Position numbers and translations under genes: made by a program | In this document: in pieces, positions 10,901-22,300 of the stretch | Position numbering within the stretch: position 1 is the stretch's first letter | How the letters are laid out: every line of letters starts with the position of its first letter | Assembly (NCBI RefSeq): GCF_047663525.1 | Contig: NC_092603.1 | Span: 2,066,001-2,130,000 of the forward strand | Origin: Anas platyrhynchos | Taxonomy: Eukaryota > Chordata > Aves > Anseriformes > Anatidae | Direction of reading: 5' to 3' | DNA length: 64,000 nt | The notes under the pieces: model-generated | Told to the model about the DNA's origin: nothing | Database searches by the model: none | Seen by the model: only the letters and a program-made list of their open reading frames with translations

Positions 10901-13900
10901 GCTGAGTTTCCAGGACTTAGTCAATTGCTTCTTTACTGTCTAATCTGCTCCACCCTTCCAGAAGAAGAAGGATGCCAAGGAGTGTGAAGTTTTCTGTTAA
11001 TTCCTACAGTCCACGTTAGCCCTTGCAATATTTCTGACATAAAGTGATTTCCTTGATCAGAGTCAATATTTTCAACAATTCCATATCTGGGAGTTATTTG
11101 TTCCAGAATTACTTTAGTTACTATGTTCGCACTAGCAGATACTGAAGGGATAGCTTCCACACACCCTGACAAATGATCTACCAAGACTCATAAGTATTTA
11201 AATCTACCTGCTCTAAGGAGTTCTGTAAAATCCTCCTGTACATTTTGGAAGCATTGAAATCCTGTTTCTTGCCCTCTTCCGGCTGACTGTTTTAAAGTCC
11301 TATTTCCCTTTTAATATACTACACAACTCCTGCGTACTTGTTCAGCCAGAGTATATGTATTCCTACACATACTTATTTCCATAGCACAGCGCCACACGTT
11401 GCTTGAATCACCTCCCCTGTTTCCTCATTACCTGAGTACTACAGGTTCACAAGCTACCTGACACTCCTCTATACCAATATAAGTAAATTTTTTTTTTTTT
11501 TTTCAACCCTTTAATTTCTTCTTTCTTATGTTTTGAGAACGTGTGTTCTTTGTTTTCCTGTTCTCGCAATGCTCATCCTGTTTTCCTCAAGCTTCTACCT
11601 TATTTTGGAACAGTGACGCCTTCTACAGTCCACTTAGCTAATTAGCATTTCTGCTTATTGTGACTACACCTTGAAACACAGAAAAATAATTCTCTGCTGC
11701 AAAAACACAACATTGATTCTCACACCAGCCCAGCTCAGAGTGGTGGGACCAGGACACACTGTCACTGCCACCGTGGGGCAGGATGTCATGGTGGCCTGCC
11801 ACTTGTCCCCTCAACGCGATGCTCGAACCTTGGAGGTCAGGTGGATCCGGGATGATTTGTCTAAGACAGTGCACCACTACCGCGATGGAGAGGACCTGTA
11901 CAGGGAGCAGATGGAGGCATATGCCGGGAGGACAGAGCTGGTCAGAGATGGTCTCTCTGCTGGAAGCCTGGACTTGCTAATAACAGAGCTGAGACCCTCT
12001 GATGATGGCCAGTACTTCTGCACTGTGAAAAATGCTGATGCTTATGATGAAGCAACGGTGGATCTGGAGGTGTCAGGTTAGTGGCTGGGGTGATGCTGCC
12101 AGGGCAGAGTTTACGTGTCCTTTGAATGTTTCAGCTGTTTCACAGCATGGAGCATGCCCATGGATGTGGAGGTAATATTTGGGGAGAGAGCTCCCTGGAG
12201 AGTTTTGTCAGTTTTCACTGGTGTCCTTGAAGACAATAATCATAATATTGTGAGGGCACTGGGCACAGGCTGCTGAGCAGCACCTTCAGCTGTGTCAGCA
12301 ATGGGACCAAAGAGCACACAGGGAGAATCACAGAGTCCTCTGAGCAGCCGGACGTCTGCTTTACTTTTGCTTTCTGTTCTGGGGGAGACCTGAGACATTG
12401 CCTGGATATCTTGGGGTTTTTGAACCAGGATGGCTTGGTGCAGAGATGCTGCCTGAAGATCCTGGAACTCGGTACCTGGGTTTTCTGTGTCATTTGGGGC
12501 TACTGGCATTGTGCCGCCCGGCTCTCTGTGTCCTGCAACAGCTGGAGTGGTTTTGGGCTGAGGGTGAGTAAATGAAGTGTCCAGTCAGAGAGTCCCTGAG
12601 GCCGTGTTTGGCCTGGCTGTGTCTGGCATGGGAGCAGATGGGGTCTTTGCCTTGGAACTCAATCCCTCCCCAAGGCAAGCCCCAGATACATGCTCTTTCC
12701 CCAGCCACAGGCGCTGACCCCCACCTCTCCCTGGGGGGCTACAAGGCCGGAGGCATCCGGGTGCTGTGTCGATCGGCCGGCTGGTACCCACTGCCGGAGC
12801 TGCTGTGGAGGGATGCTCGCGGGCAGCACCTGCCCTCGGACCCCCCAACACATTCCCAGGACCAGGAGGGGCTCTTTGAAATCGAAGGCGCCGTCATCAT
12901 GACCGGGAGAGTGGAGGGGCCCTTGTCCTGTGTGGTCAGGAGCAGCCGCCTCCAGCAGGAGAGGAAATTTTCCCTGCACATCGCAGGTACAAATGGCACA
13001 GCCAGGGTGAGGTGTTCCTGGCCCCTGCACTTGTCCTGATCCAGGAGAAGTCTGGGTCTTGCTCTTCCACCCACAGGCATGTAAACACAGCCCTTTTCCT
13101 GGTGCCTTTTCTCAGCTCCCTTCTTCCACAACGCCCAGCCCTGGATAATGGCTCTGGCTCTAGTCCTCGTGCTTTTGGCTGTGTCCATTGGCCTCAGTGT
13201 TTACCTCTTTGTAAAGAAAAGTAAGTTGGTAGTGCAGGAATAGAGCAGAGGGAGGTGTTCTGCAGGGACCCCGCTGGGTGTGGAGCAAGGGGCTGAGCCC
13301 TGGCCGAGGGAGGTGCGTAGGAGGAGGAAGGGAATGTTCTCCTGGGGATGCCAAAGGCCTTAGGACCGTCTTGGGTGGGAGGCCAGGGAGCATGGCTGCA
13401 GCGTGGGGCTGGTGGCAAGGCGCAGCCCCCCTGCACATGTTCCCACCCAGCAACCAAGCTGCTCTGCTCACCACCTCTTCCTCCGCCTTTGCTTTTCAGC
13501 GGCACAGAGCCGAGAGCTGGGAGAGTCCTTGCAGTCCCTGCCCCCAGCCCCCGGGGAAGTGGTGTCTGTGCGGGAGGGCCTGGTCTGGGTGTGCTCTGGG
13601 GGCTTGTGTGCTGGTGGCTCGGGGGTGCTGGAGGAGCAGCTGGAGCCTGGGGTGGGAGTGGGGAGTGCTGGGGCTGGGGCTGCCCTGGGAAGGGGACACG
13701 GCCGGGATGGCTGAAAGGAACGGGGATCAAGGTTGGGACAGGGAGCAAGCTGCGGGGCTGCCCCGCTCTGCACTGTTGCTTCTGGGACAGGAACGGAACG
13801 TCCTCCAAAAATCTTTTTTTCATTTGGGTAATGTCTACGGTGCCACTGAGATATAAGCTGCACAAGTGTCTGTTTTTACAGTTGCACTAAGAGCATTGTT

Positions 13901-15044
13901 CTTAGCTGGACCACTATGTTTTGGGTCCCACCTTGGAACAAGGCTGTATTATCCCAGTCATGGGATGTATTCAGGGTCTAACATGCGCTGACCAAATTCC
14001 CTCTGATCATGCATTACTTTCACTTTCCTTTTCAGAGAAACAAGCTGCAGAGCTGGGTGAGTGTCCTGGTGCTTCGACACATGGCTATGCCAAGGCAATG
14101 TAAGGGGAGGGTGGGCAGCTGGGACAGAGCAGCCCAGGGCTGGCCCCTCACCCTGCCCACACCCACTGGGCACCAGCCATGGGCTGTGACCAGCTCTCCC
14201 CTCTCCTTCCAGCATGGAGAAAGTCTCTTCTGCCTCATAATAGAGGTAGGTGAGCATTGGGTTGCCCTCTGTGGTTCTTCTCCTTCCCTTACTGGGGCAT
14301 GTTCAGGAGGTGCCCCATCTCCTGCCCCGTGGGGCAGCTCCTGGCCCCGAGCTGGGGAAAGCCTGCCCAGGGCTGAGCTCTGCCCCTGATGGCCTGGCTC
14401 CTTCTGTCCCTGCAGTGAAGGTGACCCTGGATCCAGACACGGCGCATCGCTGGCTTGTTGTGTCTCAGGACAAGAGCAGTGTGAGATGCGGAAGTGAACG
14501 GCAGCAGGTTCCTGACACACCAGAGAGATTTTACTATCAGTGCTGCTTGCTGGGCTGTGAGGAGTTCAGAGAGGGGAGGCACTGCTGGTTGGTGGAGTTG
14601 GAGGGAGAGCGGCTAAAGTATTCACGGTGGGCTGTGGGGGTGGCCAGGGCATCTGTGGAGAGAAAGAAGTGGATCAACATGAGCCCTGAAGAAGGGATCT
14701 GGGCTGTGCAATTCTATGTGGGGCACCTCACGTCTCTCACATGGCCTCCCACCCCCTTGTCCCTGTCCCCTGTCCCCACGAGGATCTGGGTCTGTCTGGA
14801 CTGTACTCAGGGGCAAGTGTCTTTTATCAACGCTGACAACGCGGTTCAGATCTTCACTTTCACAGCAGCCTCCTTCAATGGGGAAAGCATCTGCCCCTGG
14901 TTCCTGTTGTGGACTCAGGGAATTCAGCTGTGCCTGAGGGACAGCACCCCCCAGACCCTGTCCCCATCCCTGGGGACCTCCTGCCCTTCCCCAGACACTC
15001 CTGCATCACCTCTCCTTCATCCTGCAGGAGCAGCACAGGAATGA
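7969..15044 (+). CDS. Butyrophilin/BG-like gene B, with fossil provirus in intron 1
   Basis: Exons: leader 7969-8068, IgV 11729-12076, IgC 12705-12986, membrane 13116-13220, heptad h0 13500-13520, heptad h5 14036-14056, 33-bp exon 14213-14245, B30.2 14416-15044. The leader (MGLPWGCGCPS, LLLLRLGSG) is a signal peptide of the BG type. The V domain has GQDVMVACHLSPQ, RWIRDD, VHHYRDGEDLY, GRTELVRDGLS and YFCTV; the C domain has VLCRSAGWYPLPELLW. The h0 exon is followed by GA instead of GT, so it should be skipped; h1-h4 are deleted. Intron 1 carries a 3.3-kb provirus whose target duplication supplies the CCAG just before the V exon. With h0 skipped the coding length is 1518 bp, an open frame of 505 residues. 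Expression depends on splicing across the provirus. Confidence 0.82.
8191..8216 (-). promoter_or_regulatory. ISRE-like site in intron 1 of gene B
   Basis: GTTTCATTTTCAC fits the TTTCNNTTTC core of an interferon-stimulated response element read in reverse, about 120 bases after the leader exon. Confidence 0.45.
8471..11724 (-). mobile_element. Fossil gammaretrovirus-like provirus in intron 1 of gene B
   Basis: Minus-strand provirus with LTR ends TGTGAGAAAC / TTCTCACA and a 4-bp target duplication CCAG. The left copy (8471-8936) is its 3' LTR, preceded on the minus strand by a polypurine tract (about 8937-8955); the right LTR copy (about 11405-11724) is shorter. Between them are an Env-like part (9533-10015, with WYWLYGNKARKVL and GWKGACTL) and an integrase part (about 10408-11190, with VDHLSGCVEAIP, SSGRVEQ, GVSPYEILFG and PEWDGLFQVLL). 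Gag, protease and RT are not seen. It is plainly broken at several points. The LTRs differ at very roughly 8% over about 165 bases compared by eye, so it is old. Confidence 0.85.
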
Positions 15045-15466
15045 GGGGCAGTGGGGACAGGGGCTGCCCTGCGTTCCTCCCTGCTGCTGGAGGAGGGCTG
15101 GGATGCTGCAAGCAGGGGACAGACCCCTTGCAGCCCCTGGGCTCTGCCCTGCACGTGGCTCCTGTGCTGGGGCACAAGCCCTGATGGCTCCCACGGGTCT
15201 CAGCCTGCCTCTGAGCCCCAGCGGGCAGCACAGGGGCTGCAGCAGCTCTCCACACTCCTCTCCCCTCTGCTTGCACTGCTTGCAGACCCCAGGGCAAGGG
15301 ATGTGGTCACCGTGTGCTGCCGGCCAGTGCAGGCCACCTTTGCCTCCTAGGTTGGGGTTGATCCTTGCTCTGTGCCTGGTGCTGAGCTTGAGCAGCCTGT
15401 GGGGGCTCTTTGTTCCCTCCTCTGGAGTAGATGTATCCAAGGCCCAGCAGCAGCAGGACTTTGTCA

Positions 15467-15472
15467 AATAAA
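15467..15472 (+). terminator. Poly(A) signal of gene B
   Basis: AATAAA in the conserved 3' UTR, about 420 bases after the stop. Confidence 0.8.
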
Positions 15473-15574
15473 GTTTTGTACAGGAAGATGGAGTCTGGCA
15501 GTGGCATTTCCTGGGTGCTTTGTGTCCTGAGGCCTTGCTGCCTGGGAAGGCGTCTTGCAGCAGACCGTCTCCTC

Positions 15575-15770
15575 ACACGCCTTGCCCTGCAGAGCCTTCA
15601 CCGTCCTCGTAGCCCTCCCTTGGAGTCTCTCGCACAGTTTCATGCCCTTCGTCTTGGCCCTTTGGTGTCCCATGCCAAGGCCCCCACACACCTGCTCCTC
15701 TTGGTAAGACACTGTAGTGCTCGAGTCAAGGCCACAGCAAGGCGAGCAGAGAGGGACAATCCCTTCCCTT
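15575..15770 (-). repeat. Old CR1 fragment, unit B
   Basis: The same minus-strand RT piece as in unit A, here split by about 75 bases that resemble the neighbouring CTTGGCCCTTTGG..CCCCACACAC stretch, which is thus duplicated. Confidence 0.5.
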
Positions 15771-15934
15771 GGCCGGACAGCAGTGCCATGCCTGAGGCAC
15801 ACCAGGGCACGGTTGGCCCTTTGGGGTCCCATGCCATGGCTCCCACCCACCCGCTCCTCTTGATGCGAAACTGTCGAGTGTGTGAGCCTCTGCCCTCTCC
15901 CCAGAACATTGCAGAGACACCAGCGGGGCTAGTG

Positions 15935-16606
15935 GAGCATCTTTACTGTCAGTACCACAGCATCGGGTCTGAGATGGGGCCAACCAGGACCCTCGATGCC
16001 AGGAGGTGTCCGTCTGGGCGTCCTCAGATGCTGCCTGGAGAAGGGGGGGGGGACAAAAAGGGCGAGAGATGGGGTGATTTGCCCCTGGCCGATGGGGACG
16101 GGGATGGAGACACCGTTACCTGTGGGGTCGTTGCCTGGCCCTGAAGCAGTAGACGCCAGCAAGAAAGAAGCCAAGTCCCAGCACCATCAGCACGGTGGCC
16201 ACCGCCACCAGTATCGTCACCTCCGGCATCAGTCCGGGACCTGCGGGGACACGGCCGGGTGAGTGGCAGCAAGGAGCCAAAGCCGCCAGCCTCCGCGTGC
16301 GGTCCTGCGCCTCTCCACTCACTCCAGTCCTCCAGGAGAGGCTCCTGCAGGCTGATGTGCTGCACCGAGCACGTGTAGGTGTCGCCTGCCACCGGGGCCA
16401 CCAGCAGGGACACCTGCGTCTGGTAGCTCCAGTCGCCGTTGGGGATGGCAGAGATGGGGTTGTAGTCGTCGGGCTCCACGATGTCCCCGTTGTGCAGCCA
16501 GATGACGGTCACCTCGGGGGGTAGAAGCCCCAGATGTGGCAGCTGAGGCGCACGGGCACACAGGCGTTCCCCGTCTCCGCGGGGATGATGCGGACTTGGG
16601 GCTGTG
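15935..16606 (-). pseudogene. DMB: DMB 3' fragment B (damaged)
   Basis: Beta-2 exon 16323-16606, 284 bp: one G is missing from the run of seven at the YPPEV codons, shifting the frame. The membrane exon and part of the tail exon are fused (16120-16250) by a deletion that removes the intron and the YxxL signal, and the join is out of frame. Last exon ends near 16024. The poly(A) signal has become AGTAAA (15942-15947, complement). Membrane residues VTILVAVATVLMVLGLGFFLAGVY remain recognisable in parts. Together with the absence of exons 1-2 this is a clear pseudogene, the most decayed of the six. Confidence 0.85.
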
Positions 16607-16657
16607 CTGGAGCAGGGATGGGGATGGGGTCAGTGGTGGGCAAGCCCCTTTTAACTG

Positions 16658-16753
16658 CCCTGTACAACATCCTCACGCAATGCTGTGCAATTCTCCCATG
16701 CAAAGCTCCACACAACTTCCCCATGCCACTTTCCCATGCAATGCCCTGGGGAA
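16658..16753. repeat. Short minisatellite remnant, unit B
   Basis: A few repeats of the CATGCAA..CCCC type, running straight into CR1 ORF1; the spacer seen in unit A is absent. Confidence 0.6.
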
Positions 16754-18335
16754 CAACACCCAGACTGACAGCCCGCTCAAAAATGCACCAGTTCAGGTCT
16801 CTGGGTGCAGGGAGCATCTGAGCCTCTTGCTGCCATCTGCAGGAGGCAGAGAGACTGTGTGTGCGTGAGGTGAGAGCAGGTGGATGACCGGGTCTGCGTG
16901 GTGGCAGAACTCAAGGAGGAGGTGGAGAGGTTGAGGGTTATCAGGGAGTGTGAGCGGGAGATAGAGTGGTGGGGCAACTCCCTGCGAGGCCTGAAGGTGA
17001 GATACCGGGGTGAGACACCCCAAATGGGGGTGGACCCCCTCCCCTGTCACTGTCAAGAAAAGGGAGGGGACCTAGGAGTTGAGGAGGAATGGAGACAGGT
17101 CCCTGCTCAACATCGCATGTGAAGCCACCCCCAGCCAGCCCCCCCTTCCACAACAGGTTTGAGGCCCTGGAGCTTGCAGGACCGGGAGCTGAGGAAGAGG
17201 TAGAAAGTGTAGCCAGGAGGATGCCTAGGGTGAGGAAGTCGACTCCACGCCTCAGGACTGCCTCCACCAGGACAGAAAGAAGGGAGATTGCTGTAGGCGA
17301 CTCCCTTCTCAGGGGAACAAAGGGCCCTAATTGTCAGCCTGACCCTAGCTGTAGGGAAGTCTGCTTCCTCCCTGGGGCCAGGGTCAAGGAAATTGCCAGA
17401 AAACTTCCCAACCTCGTTTGCCCCTCTGTCTACTATCCTTTTTTGATAGTGCAGGCTGGCAGTGATGACATTGAAGAGAGAAGCCTGAAGGTTATCAAAC
17501 GGGACGTTAGGGGACTGGGGCGGTTAGTGGATGGAGCAGGAGTACAGGTGGAGCAGATCTCCACACTGCAGCCCATGGAGAAGCCCCTGGTGCAGGAGGA
17601 GGAAGGGGCCTGGAGGAGGCTGCAGCCCATGGAGAGCCCCCACAGAAGCAGGCCCCAGGCCAGAGCCACAGCCCATGGAGAGGACCCCACACAGGATCAG
17701 GAGGTCTGGAGGAGAGTTGTCATGCATGCACGACCCAGACTGGAACAGTTTGCTCCTGACAGATGTACCTCATACTACAGACCCACACTGGGGCAGTTGC
17801 TGGAGAGCTGCTGCCTCTGGGAAGCCCATGTAGGATCAGTGTGGGAAGGACGGCATCCCATGGGAGGAGTTGTTGACTCGGATGAGGGTGGAAAGCCCTT
17901 GCAGGGAGATCTGAACAGATTGGAGAGCTGGACAATCACCAACCACATGAAGTTTAACAAAGGCAAGTACCAGGTGCTGCACCTGGGACACAGCAACCCT
18001 GGCTATACGTGCAGACTGGGTGACGAGATGTTGGAGAACAGCCCTGCAGAGAGGGATCTGGGGGTTGTGGTTGACAGCAAGCTGAACATGAGCCAGCAGT
18101 GTTCCCTAGCAGCCAGGAGGGCCAACCGTATCCTGGGGTGCATCGAGCACGGCATTGCTAGTATGTCAAGGGAAGTTATTGAACTGCTATGCTCTACACT
18201 GTGCAGCCTCACCTCGAGGACTCTGTGCAGTTCTGGCCACCACAGTACAAGAAGGACATGAAACTATTGGAGAGTGTCCAGAGAAGGGCCACAGAGATGG
18301 TGAAGGGCCTAGATGGGAAGACGTATGCCTTCTGC
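16754..18335 (+). mobile_element. CR1 LINE, internally deleted, unit B (with esterase block)
   Basis: It starts inside ORF1 (TQTDSPLKNAPVQ) and keeps the block missing from unit A: IAVGDSLLRGTKG, CREVCFLPGARVKEIARKL, then [11 protein letters not shown], which is the SGNH-esterase-like part of CR1 ORF1. One frame is open from 17089 to 18261, running across the internal deletion from ORF1 into the RT end ([30 protein letters not shown]). Endonuclease and most RT motifs are missing. Confidence 0.82.
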
Positions 18336-18830
18336 CAGTTCTCTTAGTACTCTGGAATGAATCCCATCAGGCCCTATAGTCTTGTATGCATTCATCTGGA
18401 GCAGCAAATCCCACACGAATTCCGGGTTTGTTGGGACTTTATCGTTCCTGCAGTCACTGTCCTCCAGCTCAGGGCACCTGGGGTCCCACAGCCCAGCATC
18501 AGTGTTGAAGGCAAAGAAAGCATTAAACATCTCTGTGAATGACCCTGCATGACCATCGCCATCAAGTAACAGACCAATGCTTTCTCTCATCCTAATTTTG
18601 CTGTAAAGAGAGTATATAAAAAAAGAAAAAAACATTTTTTTTCCCATCACAGTACTGTCCAGTTTCAACTCAAATTGAGCTATGGCCATATGAATTTTCT
18701 CCCTACAAGAGCAAACAGTACTTCTGTAGTCTTTCCATGTTGCCTGACTTCCCTTCCAGCAAACAGGAACTTTCCTTATCCACCTAAGCTCTTGAAGAAG
18801 GTCCCTGCCCATCTGAGCCAACCTTCTGCC
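18336..18830 (-). mobile_element. Inverted CR1 RT fragment, unit B
   Basis: The best-preserved copy of the inverted piece: [69 protein letters not shown] on the minus strand in one open frame. The homopolymer expanded in other units is short here. Confidence 0.8.
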
Positions 18831-19349
18831 ATGGCTGCATTAATGGAGATAGGAGCAGGGCTGGCACTTTGCCTTCAGCACCCTGGGCAAAGGGTGGCAG
18901 CTCTAGGCTTGGCACCCAGCTGTTCCCCATTCCCTGCAGCCTCCAAATCTGCTCAGCTCTTCATTTCCATCTCTCCACATTTTCCCATTGCTCACAGTTT
19001 GATTCCTCCTTGCATGCATGGAGATGAACGACCTTAGCCAGTGGCTTTCCCTGGAGGTCTGCAGAGGCCCCTGCTGGGGACAAGCACCTCGTGCTTGCTA
19101 AAGGCAGTGGACTGGGCACCCAGCTGCAATGGGATGGTGGTGCCCGCCCTGCAGAGCTCCACAGACATTGCCCTAGGGGCAGAGCTGCTCCAGGAGGGTT
19201 ATTTCAGCCAGGAACTGGGCAAAGGTTGGGAAAGTTGGGCGGAGCCTTGTACTTTCTGCAACTCTGCTGGGTGCCGTGAAGGACATCTATCTTGGCTTGG
19301 AGAAAAACACCTGGGGGGCCACCTGCTCCCTGGGGGACCTCTCTCTCCA
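18831..19349 (+). promoter_or_regulatory. Upstream region of gene C
   Basis: About 520 bases conserved upstream of every leader exon in the array, with CACAGTTTGATTCCTCCTT and GGGGCAGAGCTGCTCCAGGA-type stretches. It should hold the promoter, but I see no convincing TATA box. A CTTTCTGCAG acceptor-like site about 95 bases before the ATG could mark a short non-coding first exon. Confidence 0.4.
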
Positions 19350-22300
19350 ATGGGGCTCTCCTGGGGCTGTGGCTGCCCCAGCCTCAATGGCCATGCCAGG
19401 GGCCTCCTGACTTCCCTCGTCACTCTGCTCCTCTTCCGGCTGGGCTCAGGTAGGATCCTGCGGGGCTGCTGGGGGCTCTCCCCCCTGGGGCTGGCAGACA
19501 TGAGGCTGCAGGACAGGGGAGCAGCTGTGGGGCAGGGGCGACCCAAGCCTATACCTCAGCCCCCATTGTTTTTCCCTTCTTTGTGCTTCTTTAACATCAA
19601 TAAAAGGGCTGCCTTGGCTTCCATTTCTGGCTCTTCTTCTCCTGCCCGAATGCTACAGAGAGGGCTCCCGCTCCCAGCACACCTCCTTCTTTTGCACGTC
19701 CTTCCTCTCCCTCTCCTGTTTTCTTGGGTGCTTTCCAATGGGACACGGGGACGCAGCACGCACCAACTCACGCACAGCTCACCCTTTTACAGTCACTGAC
19801 CCTGAATTTATAATGGCAAAATCTCACCACCTCTCTGTGCCCTTCTCCATTGCCCAGCCCAGCTCACACTGGTGGGACCAGGCCACCCTGTCACTGCCAC
19901 CGTGGGGCAGGATGTCATGCTGCCCTGCCACTTGTCCCCTCAACGCGATGCTCACACCTTGGAGGTCAGGTGGATCCGGGATGACTTCTCTAAGACAGTG
20001 CACCACTACCACAATGGAGAGGACCTGTACGGGGAGCAGATGGGGGCATATGTCAGGAGGACAGAGTTGTCCAGAGATGGTCTCTCTGCTGGAAGACTGG
20101 ACTTGCGAATCACGGGACTGAGACCCTCTGATGATGGCCAGTACGTCTGCACTGTGGGAGATGGTCATTCTTATGACGAAGCCATTGTGGAACTGGAGGT
20201 GTCAGGTTAGTGGCTGGGGTGATGTTGGCAGGGCAGAGTTTATGTGTCCTTTGAATGTTTCAGCTGCTTCACAGCATGGAGCATGCCCATGCATGTGGAG
20301 GTAATATCTGGGGAGAGAGCTCCCTGGATACTTTTGTCAGTTTTCACTGGTGTCTTTGAAGACAATAATCATAATATTGTGAGGGCACTGGGCACAGGCT
20401 GCTGAGCAGCACCTTCAGCTGTGTCAGCAATGGGACCAAACAGCATACAGGGAGTCACAGAGTCCTCTGAGCAGCCGGACGTCTGCTTTACTTTTGCTTT
20501 CTGTTCTGGGAGAGACTGGAGACATTGTCAGGATGTCTCAAGGCTTCTTGAACCAGGACAGCTTGGTGCAGAGACACTGCCTGGATGTGCTGAAGCTCGG
20601 CACATGGGTTTACAGGGTGATTTGGGGTCACTGGCTTTGTGCAGCCCTGCTCTCTGGGTCCAGCACTAGCCGGGATAGTTTAGGATGATGGTGGTTCCAT
20701 GGAGTGCCCAGTCCCTGAGACCCTTGGACCGTGACTGGTCTGGGTTGTGTCTGGCATGGGAGCAGATGGGGTCTTTGCCTTGGAACTCAATCTCTCCCCA
20801 AGTCAAGCCTCAGACATGCTCTTTCCCCCAGCCAAAGGCGCTGACCCCCACCTCTCCCTGGGGGGCTACGAGGCCGGAGGCGTCCGGGTGCTGTGTCGAT
20901 CGGCCGGCTGGTACCCGCTGCCGCAGCTGCTGTGGAGGGATGCTCGCGGGCAGCACCTGCCCTCAGTCTCCCAGACACATTCCCAGGACCAGGAGGGGCT
21001 CTTTGAAATTGAAGGCGCCGTCATCGTGACCGGGAGTGTGGAGGGGCCCTTGTCCTGCGTGGTCAGGAACAGCCACCTCCAGGAGGAGCGGGAATCATCC
21101 CTGCACATTGCAGGTACAAATGGCACAGCCAGGGTGAGGTGTTCCTGGCCCCTGCACTTGTCCCAACCCAGGAGAAGTCTGGGTCTTGCTCTTCTAATCC
21201 CAACCATGTAAACACAGCCCTTTTCCTGGTGGCTTTTCTCAGCTCCCTTCTTCCACAACGCCCAGCCCTGGATGGTGGCTCTGGCTCTGGTCCTCATGCT
21301 ATTGGCTGTGTCCATTGGCCTCGGTGTTTATCTCTTTCGAAAGCAAGGTAAGCTGGCAGCGCAGGGATGGAGCGCAGGGAGGTGTTCTGCAGGGACCCCC
21401 CTGGGTCTGGAGCAAGGGGCTGAGCCCTGGCCCAGGGAGGTGCGTAGGAGGAGGAAGGGAATGTTCTCCTGGGGATGCCAAAGGCCTTAGGATCGTCTTG
21501 GGTCTCTGCCTTGGACAACGAAGGCAGGGGAGAAGGCAAGGGGCCTTGGGTGGGAGACCAGGGAGCATGGCTGCAGCGTGAGGCTGGTGGCAAGGTGCAG
21601 CCCCCCTGCACATGTTCCCACCCAGCAACCAAGCTGCTCTGCTCACCACCTCTTCCTCCGCCTTTGCTTTTCAGCGGCACAGAGCCTAGAGCTGGGTGAA
21701 TCCTTGCAGTCCCTGCCCCCAACCCTGGGGAAGTGGTGTCCCTGCAGGAAAGCCTAGGCTGGGTGGGCTCTGGGGGCTTGTGTGCTGGTGGCTCAGGGGT
21801 GCTGGAGGAGCAGCTGGAGCCTGAGCTGGGAGTGGGGAGTGCTGGGACTGGGGCTGACCTGGGCACGGGACACGGCCGGGATGGCTGAAAGGAACGGGGA
21901 TCAAGGTGGGGACGGGGAGCGAGCTGCGGGGCTGCCCCCCTCTGCACTGACGCTTCTGGGACAGGGACGTCCTCCACCCTTCCCCTTTCACTTCCCCTTG
22001 TGTTTTGGTGGCACGTTGCAGAGAGCTGCACAAGTGTCTGTCCTTATTGCTACAAGTCTTGCAAAAAGCTGGGCCTCCGTCTTTGTTAGTCTGGTCACTA
22101 CAAGTCTGGGAGCAAGGTGGTCTGTGCACATGCTCAAGAGCAAAAGAATTTGGGTTCTACCCATGGCAGCAGCAATGGGGTGAAAGTCTCTCCACTCTGA
22201 CCATTCATTCCTTTTGCTTTTCTATAGCAGCGAAAAAGGATGCAGAGCTGGGTAAGTCTCCTTCCCCAAAGAGAAGGCATTTGGTGTCTTCCCACAAGCA

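Noticed and set aside
13278-13856. Coding frames in the intron after the membrane exon
   Set aside because: Low-complexity GC-rich intron sequence, open by composition, with no conserved protein or splice borders.
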